64,000 bases of DNA from Nitrobacter sp. NHB1 (GTDB taxonomy: Bacteria; Pseudomonadota; Alphaproteobacteria; Rhizobiales; Xanthobacteraceae), in the NCBI RefSeq assembly GCF_036964665.1, contig NZ_JBAMDA010000001.1, positions 806,001-870,000 on the forward strand, in the 5' to 3' direction. Numbering within the stretch: the stretch's first letter is position 1; each line of letters begins with the position of its first letter. Below, piece after piece: positions 17,947-27,607 of the stretch. The notes below the pieces were generated by a model, which was given only the letters and a program-made list of their open reading frames with translations, was not told the origin of the DNA and did not search any database. The position numbers were made by a program, and so were the translations under genes.

Positions 17947-18675
17947 TCAGGCGTTCAGAACCGCTACGATTTCCAGAGTCCGCGGATCGACGACGATGAT
18001 CTCGTCGCGAACCAGGAAGAATTCATAGCCGCGCCAACTCGGATAGATGCTGACGATTTCCGCCGGTAGCGGGTGGAAACTCACGGTGCGCGGCACCCGC
18101 GTGCCGACGGCGATCGAGAAGTTGACGTTCGTTGTCGGTCGCACGTGCTGGTCCCTGATCACCGTGGTGATCTTGGTGCGCTGTTCCGTCGAGAGCTTGG
18201 CGCCGCCACCAGCCTGACCCGTGGTCATGGTTGATGACCTGTTGGTGTCCACCGCGCTCTTCGAGGAATCGGACTTCCCGTTGCGTTCCTCGGCGCGCAT
18301 GTTCTTCTCGGACTTGCCCGATTCATGGCTCTCCGAACGCATGCCCTTCGAGTGGTCGCTGCTCGCGCCGCTTTTCCCATAGTCTTCGGCGGACTTTTCG
18401 TTCTGCATCTTGCCGTGCTTCGTGTCCTGCGCGTGTTGCTTGGATTCGCTCCCGCGGGTCGTGCCCTCATGCGACATACCGTTGTAATCCGAGGCATCGT
18501 TGCGCATCGGAGTGGTTGCGGAGCCGCGGCCTTGTTCCGTCGACGGCGCGTTTTGCTGCATAGTCGATCCGCCGCCGGCACCCTCCCGGCCCATGCCTGT
18601 TCCCTGCGCGTAAGCAAATCCTGTTCCAGCGATCAGCGCCGCGGCCGCCGTCGATAAAAGAAATTGTTTGGTCAT
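17947..18675 (-). CDS. DUF1236 domain secreted protein with a low-complexity middle
   Basis: A 242-residue protein with a signal peptide ending GFAYAQ, a hydrophilic Ser/Gly/Lys/Glu/Met-rich middle (about 25-150, probably disordered), and a C-terminal DUF1236 domain (VNFSIAVGTRVPRTVSFHPLPAEIVSIYPSW..YEFFLVRDEIIVVDPRTLEIVAVL). DUF1236 proteins are exported and of unknown function in Rhizobiales. The ATG at 18675 follows GAGGAGATACCA on the minus strand, a strong ribosome site. Upstream of it on the same strand is a terminator for the DsbA-like gene, so this gene has its own promoter. Confidence 0.85.
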   Translation of the reverse strand: MTKQFLLSTAAAALIAGTGFAYAQGTGMGREGAGGGSTMQQNAPSTEQGRGSATTPMRNDASDYNGMSHEGTTRGSESKQHAQDTKHGKMQNEKSAEDYGKSGASSDHSKGMRSESHESGKSEKNMRAEERNGKSDSSKSAVDTNRSSTMTTGQAGGGAKLSTEQRTKITTVIRDQHVRPTTNVNFSIAVGTRVPRTVSFHPLPAEIVSIYPSWRGYEFFLVRDEIIVVDPRTLEIVAVLNA

Positions 18676-18819
18676 TGGTATCTCCTCACATGTTGCTTTG
18701 CCCACCAAACAACGGCGCGATGAGGAGTGTGTTCCGATGCAATCCGGGTTCCCCGGACTTGTTTTCTGAACGCGCGGTAAACGGGCCGGTGCGTGAACGC
18801 CATGGAGGGGGGGGCCAAC

Positions 18820-18846
18820 GAAAAAAGCCCCGCTGTGCGCGGGGCC
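18820..18846 (-). terminator. Rho-independent terminator of the DsbA-like gene
   Basis: On the minus strand a GCCCCGC/GCGGGGC stem with a short loop is followed directly by six T. It lies 26 bp beyond the stop codon of the DsbA-like gene. Confidence 0.85.
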
Positions 18847-18871
18847 TCAGCGTTCGATCAGTGTCAAGCGA

Positions 18872-19639
18872 TCAGCAAGACGCCTTGCCGCAGCGCGCCG
18901 TATTTATTTTTTCCTTGAGGGTATCGAGACCCACCGCGCCGACTACAACCTGCTTGCCGATCACATAGCTCGGGGTTCCGTTCATGCCCATCGACTCGGC
19001 AAGCTTGAAGTTCTGTTCCAGCGTTGCGCGGACTTCGGGGCTGCTCATGTCCTTTTCGATGCGAGCCATGTCGAGACCAGCCGCCTTGGCGGCTGCGAGC
19101 GCGTGCGTCTTGTCGGCATGCCCGCGTTCGCCGAGCAAGCGCTGATGGAAGTCGAGATATTTCTTGCCGTCGGGGTCTTGCATGCGAACGGCCACCGCGA
19201 CCTGGGCGGCTTCAACCGAGCCGGGGCCGAGCACCGGAAATTCCTTCAGCACGACCTTGAGCTTGGGATCCGATTTCAACAGTTCGAGCATGTCGGCCAT
19301 CGCGCGCTTGCAGTAACCGCAATTGTAATCGAAGAACTCGACGAAGCTGACGTCGCCGTTCTTGTTGCCCAGCGTCACGCCGCGCGGCGAATTGAAAATG
19401 GCATCCGCGTTCTTGGTGACTGCGGCCTCATGCTTGAGTGCCTCGGCAGCCGACTGACGCTTGCTGAGTTCGGCCGAGACATCTTCGAGGATTTCGGGAT
19501 GGGCGAGCAGATAGCTTTTGACGATCTGTTCGATCTCGCCGCGCTGGCTGTCGGAGAAACTCTGCGCCGAGGCGGCAACGGGCGCTGCTCCGAGTGCGAG
19601 CGCAAAGAGAGCAGGAGCAAGAAAACGAAGCGAGGGCAT
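18872..19639 (-). CDS. DsbA-family periplasmic thiol oxidoreductase (Com1-like)
   Basis: A 255-residue protein with a signal peptide ending ASAQ, an N-terminal helical region (about 27-90, the Com1/ScsC-type extension), a thioredoxin fold with the active site CGYC at residues 107-110, and the cis-Pro loop in NGTPSYVIG. It would make or isomerise disulfides in the periplasm. An unusual point is the C-terminus CGKASC, a second cysteine pair (residues 250 and 255) outside the active site. It has a good terminator downstream. Confidence 0.92.
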   Translation of the reverse strand: MPSLRFLAPALFALALGAAPVAASAQSFSDSQRGEIEQIVKSYLLAHPEILEDVSAELSKRQSAAEALKHEAAVTKNADAIFNSPRGVTLGNKNGDVSFVEFFDYNCGYCKRAMADMLELLKSDPKLKVVLKEFPVLGPGSVEAAQVAVAVRMQDPDGKKYLDFHQRLLGERGHADKTHALAAAKAAGLDMARIEKDMSSPEVRATLEQNFKLAESMGMNGTPSYVIGKQVVVGAVGLDTLKEKINTARCGKASC

Positions 19640-19695
19640 TGTTCAATCCTTTGGACAGGGAATCTCGTTGTTCGGAGGTGCGTGGCTGGCGCCGT

Positions 19696-19766
19696 CTAGC
19701 AGTTCTAACATTCGCATCCCGTTTCAGCAGGTCCTTTGCGAATGTTAGAACCACGGGACCACTAGC
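19696..19766. repeat. Palindromic element, family B, copy 1
   Basis: Arms GTTCTAACATTCGC and GCGAATGTTAGAAC surround about 19 bp. The outer ends carry CTAGC and CACTAG. It shares the inner ATTCGC/GCGAAT motif and the CACTAG ends with the neighbour at 19778. Confidence 0.85.
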
Positions 19767-19777
19767 AACTATAAGTT

Positions 19778-19857
19778 TCTAGTGGAGTTTTGGATTTGAC
19801 ATTCGCCTTGCGAGCCCGCAGCAGGTGGTTAGCGAATGTCAAATCCACTCCACTAGT
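19778..19857. repeat. Palindromic element, family B, copy 2, covers the M48 stop codon
   Basis: Outer arms CTAGTGGAG and CTCCACTAG, and inner arms GGATTTGACATTCGC and GCGAATGTCAAATCC, form one long hairpin with a roughly 24-bp middle. The minus-strand TAG stop of the M48 peptidase gene (19853-19855) lies inside the terminal arm. Confidence 0.88.
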
Positions 19858-21271
19858 CTTTCTTGTCGGGTATCTTGGCCGAGACGATATCGTCGGCCTT
19901 GACCCATCCCGGTGTGCCGATCGCGAAACGGGTTTTTGCGCGCGATGCGAGTTCGCGCGCTGTCTTGTTATCGCCTCGCAGAGACGCGGCCTGTGCCGAT
20001 GCCAGATCGGCTTGGGCATAATCGCCCTTGCGGCCGTAGGCCATTGCAAGTTGCATATATCCAAGCGGGGCTTCGGGCTCCCGTGCCAGCGCCGCGCGCA
20101 GAATGGCAATAGCTTCTTCAGTGTAGGCCTTATTATTCGATGCGACGAGCGCCTGTCCGAGTAACATCTCGATGAGCGGGGCCTTATGGGACAATTGGAC
20201 CGCCCGCCGCAGCGGAGCGATTGCTTCCTCGGGTCGGCCGCCCTCGAGCAGCGCCTGCCCACGCACTTCGTGGAAATAGGGGTTTTGCGGCTGAACCTTG
20301 ATCAGGGCGTCGATTTGCGCCAGCGCTGAGCGAAGATCGCCGTGCAGATATGTGCTGATGGCGTGCGCGTAGCGGGCGGGCAGGCTGGTGTCGGAGCTCG
20401 GATAGCGCCGGTAGACCGTGTCCTGCCGTTCCATGAACGCCGAAATCTTGGCGCGCACCATGTCGTGGCGCATTTGCAGCGCCGGATCGTCTTTCTTGTC
20501 CCAATAGGGACTTGTCTTGGCGAGTTCTGCGAGCGCGGCAACGCGATCGGCCGGCATCGGGTGCGACTGCACGTAGGGATCGGCGCCGCGTGCAGCGAAC
20601 AGGCTTTCGTCCGTGAAGCGCTTGAAGGTTTCGTACATCCCCCTGGCGGATTGCCCGGTGGCGTTAAGGAATTTCACGGCCGCCCGGTCGGCGTTCTCCT
20701 CCTGCTGGCGCTGGTAGGACAACAGGCTGCGGCGCGCGATCGCCTGCGGCGCGCTGATCGCGGCGGCGCCGATATTGCTGGCGGCGCCGTTGCTTCCGCC
20801 GCTGGCGGCTCCCGCGGCGAGAGCTCCTGCGCCAAGCAGCATGGCGATGATCAGTTGGGTCTGGGTTCGGGCGAGTTGCTGGTGAAGCTTGGAGAGATGC
20901 CCGCCGGCGAGATGCCCGGTCTCGTGCGCGAGTACGCCGATCAGTTGATTCGGCGTGGTCGACTGCATGATCGCGCCATAGTTCACGAAGATGCGGCGGC
21001 CATCGGCGACGAAGGCGTTGAACGACTTGTCGTTGAGGATGACCATCTGGATGTTGCGCTTCTCCAGGCCCGCCGCGCGCAGAATCGGCCGCGTATAGTC
21101 GCGCAGCAGTTGCTCCGTCTCGGTATCGCGCAACACCGGCGGCCCCTTGGCCCGCTGAGCGTGGACCGGTAGCGAGGCACTCGCCAGCACGCAGACCGTG
21201 ACCAGCGCAGTCAGTTTCGACAAAGCTCGGCGTGCGGCCGCGCCCGGCCGCGTGGTCACATCTTTAGTCAT
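19853..21271 (-). CDS. M48 metallopeptidase with C-terminal TPR repeats (BepA-like)
   Basis: A 472-residue exported protein: signal peptide ending PVHAQ, a peptidase domain with the zinc motif LAHETGHLAGGH (His116, Glu117, His120) and the third ligand region QQEENADRAAV, and TPR-like repeats from about residue 300 to the end. The combination resembles BepA/YfgC, which degrades or assists misassembled outer-membrane proteins in the periplasm. The first residues MTKDVTTRPGAAARRALSK make a long n-region; a later start is possible. The stop codon is supplied by a palindromic repeat. Confidence 0.93.
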   Translation of the reverse strand: MTKDVTTRPGAAARRALSKLTALVTVCVLASASLPVHAQRAKGPPVLRDTETEQLLRDYTRPILRAAGLEKRNIQMVILNDKSFNAFVADGRRIFVNYGAIMQSTTPNQLIGVLAHETGHLAGGHLSKLHQQLARTQTQLIIAMLLGAGALAAGAASGGSNGAASNIGAAAISAPQAIARRSLLSYQRQQEENADRAAVKFLNATGQSARGMYETFKRFTDESLFAARGADPYVQSHPMPADRVAALAELAKTSPYWDKKDDPALQMRHDMVRAKISAFMERQDTVYRRYPSSDTSLPARYAHAISTYLHGDLRSALAQIDALIKVQPQNPYFHEVRGQALLEGGRPEEAIAPLRRAVQLSHKAPLIEMLLGQALVASNNKAYTEEAIAILRAALAREPEAPLGYMQLAMAYGRKGDYAQADLASAQAASLRGDNKTARELASRAKTRFAIGTPGWVKADDIVSAKIPDKKD

Positions 21272-21374
21272 TGGCCATGGTTCGAATACGTTATATGTCC
21301 TAACAACCCGCTGAATACGGCGGTAACGCGGCTTCAGCCATTTGCCGCAGGTGAAAGCGCATTAACAGATTTCC

Positions 21375-22562
21375 ATGCTCGATGCGACATTGAGAGACCG
21401 GGTCAAAGCCTTGCTGGCGGCATCTGGCCGCAGCCAGGTTCCGCCCTTCATGGTCATGGACGTGATGGCGGCGGCGGCGCGGATCGAGGCCGAGGGCGGC
21501 GACGTCATTCACATGGAGGTGGGGCAGCCTTCGGCGCCGGCGCCCCGAACCGCGCTGGATGCCGCCCATGCGGCGCTTGAGCGCGGCCAGATCGGTTACA
21601 CCTCCGCGCTCGGCATTTCCTCGCTGCGGGAGCGGATCGCGCAACACTACCGCGACGCCTATGGCTGCATGGTCGATCCCCAACGCGTCGTCGTGACCAC
21701 GGGATCGTCGGGCGCTTTCGTCCTCGCGTTCCTCGCGATGTTCGACCCCGGCGACCGGGTTGCGGTGACGTTGCCTGGCTATCCGCCGTATCGGCATATC
21801 CTGACCGCGCTCGGCTGCGAGCCGGTGCTGATCGAGACGTCGAGCGAAAACCGTCACGCCCTGACCGGCGAGACGCTGCTGTCGGCGCACCGCAAGACAC
21901 CGCTGAAGGGCGTGCTGGTCGGCAGCCCGGCCAATCCCACGGGCACGATGATGTCGCGCGAGGCGCTGACGCTTCTGATGGCGGCCGCTGAAAGCGAAGG
22001 CATCCGCTTCATCTCCGACGAGATCTATCACGGCCTCGACTATGCCTTCCCCGCTGTGACCGCCGCCGAACTGTCGCCGCACGCGCTGGTAATCAATTCG
22101 TTCTCGAAATATTTTTGCATGACGGGCTGGCGCGTCGGTTGGATGGTGGTGCCGGAGCAACTGGTGCGGCCGATCGAACGGTTGCAGCAGAACCTGTCGA
22201 TTTCGGTGCCGACGCTGTCGCAGATCGCGGCCGAGGCGGCGTTCGCCGGCCGTGACGAGATGGAAACCGTGAAGCGCGGTTATGAGGCGAACCGCCAGAT
22301 TTTAATCGCGGGCTTGCCGCGCGCCGGCTTAAGCGAATTCCTGCCAGCGGATGGCGCGTTCTACCTCTATGCCGATGTTTCGAAGTTCACGTCGGACAGT
22401 TACGAGTTTGCCCGGAAGATGCTGGAGCAGGCGCATGTCGCCGCTACGCCCGGGGTCGATTTCGATCCGGTTCGCGGCCGCTCGTTCGTGAGATTTTCCT
22501 ATGCCCGTTCGGCGGCCGAGATGCACGATGCGGTGGCACGTATCACGCGGTGGCTGACTTAG
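21375..22562 (+). CDS. PLP-dependent aminotransferase, class I/II
   Basis: A 395-residue fold-type I aminotransferase. The Schiff-base Lys is in NSFSKYFCMTGWRVGW (about residue 244), the Asn-Pro loop is GSPANPTGTM, the Asp/Tyr pair is in FISDEIYHGLDY, and the substrate-binding Arg is in GRSFVRFSY. It belongs to the aspartate aminotransferase superfamily; the particular amino acid used cannot be told from sequence alone. It is divergent from the M48 peptidase gene. A GC-rich hairpin at 22600 follows the stop codon. Confidence 0.9.
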   Translation: MLDATLRDRVKALLAASGRSQVPPFMVMDVMAAAARIEAEGGDVIHMEVGQPSAPAPRTALDAAHAALERGQIGYTSALGISSLRERIAQHYRDAYGCMVDPQRVVVTTGSSGAFVLAFLAMFDPGDRVAVTLPGYPPYRHILTALGCEPVLIETSSENRHALTGETLLSAHRKTPLKGVLVGSPANPTGTMMSREALTLLMAAAESEGIRFISDEIYHGLDYAFPAVTAAELSPHALVINSFSKYFCMTGWRVGWMVVPEQLVRPIERLQQNLSISVPTLSQIAAEAAFAGRDEMETVKRGYEANRQILIAGLPRAGLSEFLPADGAFYLYADVSKFTSDSYEFARKMLEQAHVAATPGVDFDPVRGRSFVRFSYARSAAEMHDAVARITRWLT

Positions 22563-22599
22563 AGTGGTTCTGGCCTGGACGGGCGCCTTCGGTGACCCG

Positions 22600-22626
22600 G
22601 AATTGCCGGGCTTGTCCCGGCAATTC
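22600..22626. terminator. Possible terminator hairpin after the aminotransferase gene
   Basis: Perfect inverted repeat GAATTGCCGGG / CCCGGCAATTC with a five-base loop, 37 bp after the stop codon. There is no T-run on the plus strand, so it may instead be an intergenic palindromic repeat. Confidence 0.45.
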
Positions 22627-22804
22627 ATGACGGGAATCGGCCGTTTAACCATAAGGCGGCGTTGCGCATGAGGTTCGATTTTGGCATGGTCCCGCCGATT
22701 TGAGGTCGCCTTACCACAAGGCGGACTTCGCTTTTTGTACGCCCGCCCCGCGTTCGCGGCTCGCGGCGTTATCGGGGCAACTTCAGGGATCCGAGGCAAA
22801 TTCA

Positions 22805-24925
<2,121 letters not shown>

Positions 24926-24945
24926 GACATCATAATGCGATCCAA

Positions 24946-24977
24946 AGAAAACCCGCGGTGCGAGCCGCGGGTTTTCT
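24946..24977 (+). terminator. Rho-independent terminator of hppA
   Basis: Stem AGAAAACCCGCGG / CCGCGGGTTTTCT around a short loop, 20 bp after the stop codon; the T-rich arm acts as the tail on the plus strand and the A-rich arm on the minus. Confidence 0.85.
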
Positions 24978-25174
24978 TGCGCCTGAGGCATGAGCATCGA
25001 CGGGGAGTGAACGTCGCTCGTAAGCCGGCCACAGCAAGTGAGAAAACCGCAGAACGCCGGATCGCGAATGCCGAAGTTCGGCTGCGTCCGGAATGTGCAC
25101 GGAAACGTCCCGCCAGCGGCCACCGACCCGAGATTCGGTCGCGAGCGGAGTTGTTAAGACAATCTGAAGAACTG
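24978..25174. other. Intergenic, no gene recognised
   Basis: About 200 bp between the hppA terminator and a palindromic repeat. Frames exist on both strands but have no ribosome site or recognisable product; together with the repeat and terminator next to it, this gap between hppA and the minus-strand gene at 25384 is 458 bp long. Confidence 0.5.
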
Positions 25175-25302
25175 GAGCGTTTTCGAGCGAAGCGTGTCTT
25201 CGGGCTTGACCCGAGGATGGGCACCGGTTTGCGTGAAGAAAACGCATCAATTCAAAATCATAGAGCCCAGCTTCTGATTCCATCAGAAGCGAAAAGGCTC
25301 TG
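25175..25302 (+). repeat. Palindromic intergenic repeat, family A, copy 4 (long variant)
   Basis: Starts GAGCGTTTTCGAGCGAAGCG and ends CAGAAGCGAAAAGGCTCTG as in other copies, but between them carries an extra hairpin TCTTCGGGCTTGACCCGAGGA. The same insertion occurs in the copies at 49547 and 60941, defining a long variant of the family. Confidence 0.88.
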
Positions 25303-25310
25303 AAATAAAA

Positions 25311-25336
25311 AAGGGCGGGATCGGTCCCGCCCTTTT
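25311..25336. terminator. Bidirectional terminator hairpin
   Basis: AAGGGCGGGA / TCCCGCCCTT with an A-run before and a T-run after the stem, so it can stop transcription in both directions. On the minus strand it lies 48 bp past the stop of the gene at 25384. Confidence 0.85.
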
Positions 25337-25383
25337 CGCGCAATGTAAACAGGAATCCCGCCGAATGGTGGGAATCCTGTGTC

Positions 25384-25665
25384 TCACCACCAGGTGCGGC
25401 AGGCGCGGCGGCCCGGACCCCAGTGTCGGCACCGACGATGCTCCATACGACGCTCCCACCGACGCTCCCGCCGATCGAACGCCGGACCGCGCCGGTTTGC
25501 GATGCAGACGCCGCGGGGCCCGCGATGGTAACCACGACCGCAGCCGCCGGCGACCTGAATGACGTCAGCATTCACGCCCGACGCCGGCGCCAACGGCATG
25601 GCGTCGGCAATACCGAATGTCGCAATGGTGCCAGCGAGAAATGCTGCTGCAAAAAGTGCTTTCAT
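25384..25665 (-). CDS. Small secreted Arg/Cys-rich protein with GCGxGxHRGPxGxC motif
   Basis: A 93-residue protein: signal peptide (MKALFAAAFLAGTIATFG, cleavage near ADA), a short linker, the motif GCGRGYHRGPRGVC, and a very Arg/Trp-rich tail (RRERRWERRMEHRRCRHWGPGRRACRTWW). Proteins with this Gly-Cys-Gly-x-Gly-x-His motif are numerous in Bradyrhizobium relatives and have no known function. Four cysteines suggest two disulfides. The start at 25665 puts the signal peptide first; the frame extends upstream to 25758. Confidence 0.75.
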   Translation of the reverse strand: MKALFAAAFLAGTIATFGIADAMPLAPASGVNADVIQVAGGCGRGYHRGPRGVCIANRRGPAFDRRERRWERRMEHRRCRHWGPGRRACRTWW

Positions 25666-25937
25666 AAATCGTCCTCTCATTCGGCCGCGACAGCGCGGCG
25701 ACTCTAGCGACTCGCACGGGGAGGTTCGGCCACAACTCTGTCGAAAATCTGGCAACACGATTGGCGCTGCGCCGCGGGTCAGATGGCTTGTTTCCCGACC
25801 GAAACGATAATTGAAGCTTTTGATTCGATGGCAGGGCCGAACAATACCAAAGCATTCACGTCGAGGAAGCGGACATATACAAATACACGATCGCTTACAT
25901 TAGTCGCTCTCGAACGAGACGGGAAGGACACTTTAGG

Positions 25938-26753
25938 ATGCCATCGACCGCAGAAAAGCGCGCCGCATTCCACTCTTTGCACGAGAGCGGCTGCTTCGTG
26001 ATTCCCAATCCGTGGGACATCGGCAGCGCCAGGGCGTTGCAGGGCATGGGCTTCAAGGCGCTGGCGTCGACCAGCGCCGGGTTCGCATGGTCGATCGGCA
26101 AGGCCGACAACCACATCGCGCTGGACGAGGTCTGCAATCATCTGACCGCGCTGTGCGCGGCGGTTGGTCTGCCCGTCAACGCCGACTTCGAAAACGGCTT
26201 CGCCAACGAGCCGGAAGGCGTCGCAGCCAACGTATCGCGCGTGGCGAAGACAGGCGTCGCCGGCCTGTCCATCGAGGACTCCACCGGCGACAGGGACAAG
26301 CCTCTCTACGACAAGACGCTGGCGATCGAGCGCATCCGCGCGGCCCGCCAAGCCATCGGTGCCGATCGCAGCGGCGTGCTGCTGGTGGGTCGTTGTGAGG
26401 CTTTCCTGTGGGGGATGCCCGATCTCAAGCTCACGATTGAGCGATTGCAGGCCTATGCGGAGGCGGGTGCCGATTGCCTTTATGCACCGGGCTTGAAATC
26501 GAAAGACGACATCGCCGCCGTGGTGAAGGCCGTTCATCCCAAACCGTTCAACCTGCTGATCGGTTGGCCAGGTCTCAGTGTCGCCGAGGCCGCCGATCTC
26601 GGCGTTCGCCGCATCAGCGTCGGTGGTGCCTTGGCCCGCGCGGCGTGGGGTGGCTTTTTGCGCGCAGCGAATGAGATTGCCGAGAATGGTACATTCGATG
26701 GACTCGGCGCGAGCTACCCCGGTGGTGAACTGAATGCGATGTTTGCCGTCTGA
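25938..26753 (+). CDS. Isocitrate lyase/PEP mutase superfamily protein
   Basis: A 271-residue TIM-barrel protein. Superfamily signatures are NPWDIGSARALQGMGFKALASTSAG near the N-terminus, the metal-binding NADFENGF (usual form DxExG), GLSIEDSTG, and LVGRCEAFL. It lacks the KKCGH/KRCGH cysteine motif of true isocitrate and methylisocitrate lyases, so it belongs to the broad PEP-mutase-like (oxaloacetate hydrolase/carboxyvinyl-phosphonate mutase) branch whose substrate is unknown here. Its stop codon TGA is the first codon of a 30-bp tandem repeat, and its last 140 bp are overlapped on the other strand by the gene at 26614. Confidence 0.85.
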   Translation: MPSTAEKRAAFHSLHESGCFVIPNPWDIGSARALQGMGFKALASTSAGFAWSIGKADNHIALDEVCNHLTALCAAVGLPVNADFENGFANEPEGVAANVSRVAKTGVAGLSIEDSTGDRDKPLYDKTLAIERIRAARQAIGADRSGVLLVGRCEAFLWGMPDLKLTIERLQAYAEAGADCLYAPGLKSKDDIAAVVKAVHPKPFNLLIGWPGLSVAEAADLGVRRISVGGALARAAWGGFLRAANEIAENGTFDGLGASYPGGELNAMFAV

Positions 26754-27261
26754 GGCTTTTATGCTTAACGGGACGGTGAGTGAGGCTTTTATGCTCAACG
26801 GGACGATGAACGACTGCGGCGGTGCTCGCGGTTGCTGTGGTGGCCTCGCGGTTACTTCCTGGTGCTGGAACTGGCGTATTACTGCTCTGCGGATTCGCCG
26901 GTTGGGTTGAATTTGCTGAGGCTGCGCCGGTGGTGATGCCCGGTTGCGTGTTGGAGGGCGTTACGTCATGAGCAACTGGCGTCACTGGCGGCTTCGGGGC
27001 GTTGTTTTGCGCCATGTTCTGGCTTGTCGATTGCGGTGCGGCCGAACTGGTTTGGGTTGGGCCTGCTGAGCTGTTGAGGCCATAGAACACTGTACTGAGT
27101 ATGACGACGGTGGCGATCACCAACAGTGCGATGCCACCGCTCCCTGCAGGGCTCCTCGCAAGTTCCGGCTGCGGTTTGTCGCTAAGACGTTCGGCCGGCT
27201 GCACGTCGTGATTGGCAAGGTCGCGCTGATTAGGATCGGACGAAGTTCGTTCGTTAGCCAT
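26614..27261 (-). CDS. Hypothetical single-pass membrane protein with basic His-rich tail
   Basis: A 215-residue protein: hydrophilic N-terminus (MANERTSSDPNQRD), one membrane helix (about 46-65, GGIALLVIATVVILSTVFYGL), a long Ser/Thr/Pro/Asn/Gln-rich spacer, and a very basic tail with the duplicated HRPV(E/K)HKSL peptide. The ATG at 27261 is six bases after GGAGG; an ATG at 27267 directly abuts it. The N-terminal half resembles small membrane proteins common in Bradyrhizobium. The last 46 residues are antisense to the PEP-mutase-like gene and may be read-through sequence acquired after loss of an original stop. Confidence 0.65.
   Translation of the reverse strand: MANERTSSDPNQRDLANHDVQPAERLSDKPQPELARSPAGSGGIALLVIATVVILSTVFYGLNSSAGPTQTSSAAPQSTSQNMAQNNAPKPPVTPVAHDVTPSNTQPGITTGAASANSTQPANPQSSNTPVPAPGSNREATTATASTAAVVHRPVEHKSLTHRPVKHKSLRRQTSHSVHHRGSSRRVHRMYHSRQSHSLRAKSHPTPRGPRHHRR
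26751..26810. repeat. 30-bp tandem duplication beginning at a stop codon
   Basis: Two adjacent 30-bp units (26751-26780, 26781-26810), each starting TGAGGCTTTTATGCT and ending in ACGGGACG plus five to six variable bases, with a few mismatches. Unit 1 begins exactly with the TGA stop of the plus-strand gene. On the minus strand the duplication is in frame and encodes the repeated peptide HRPV(E/K)HKSL. Confidence 0.9.
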
Positions 27262-27607
27262 ACTCATCCTCCGTTCCCCAATAAGGAAAATCGTTTGGGC
27301 CATCAGGAGTTCCGGCCTGCATCGCAATTCAGTCGTGATGCGGGCTAGGCTGGCTCGGTTTGTCGCGTTGCGTTCACGACCCGTTTGGAAGCTCGCGATC
27401 GCGTTCTTGCAGGATAGGGCGTTATAGCGGCATAAAGCTCCGGCGTTTGGTAATTGGTCTCGCAGCGAAATTGCGTTCCGCTTGAACGCTTATGCCAACT
27501 TCCGGCCTTTTGAGGTGTTCGGTTCGTGCCGCGATAGAGACTGGTCCTAAAGGCTTCGCATAACTAACTGTAAGAGAGCCGTCGCAGCCGCGAGCCAAGA
27601 GGACGCA
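27262..27607. other. Divergent promoter region, no gene recognised
   Basis: About 346 bp between two divergent genes. I see no repeat, tRNA or convincing short frame. GAGGA at 27599-27603 is the ribosome site of the plus-strand gene. Confidence 0.5.
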
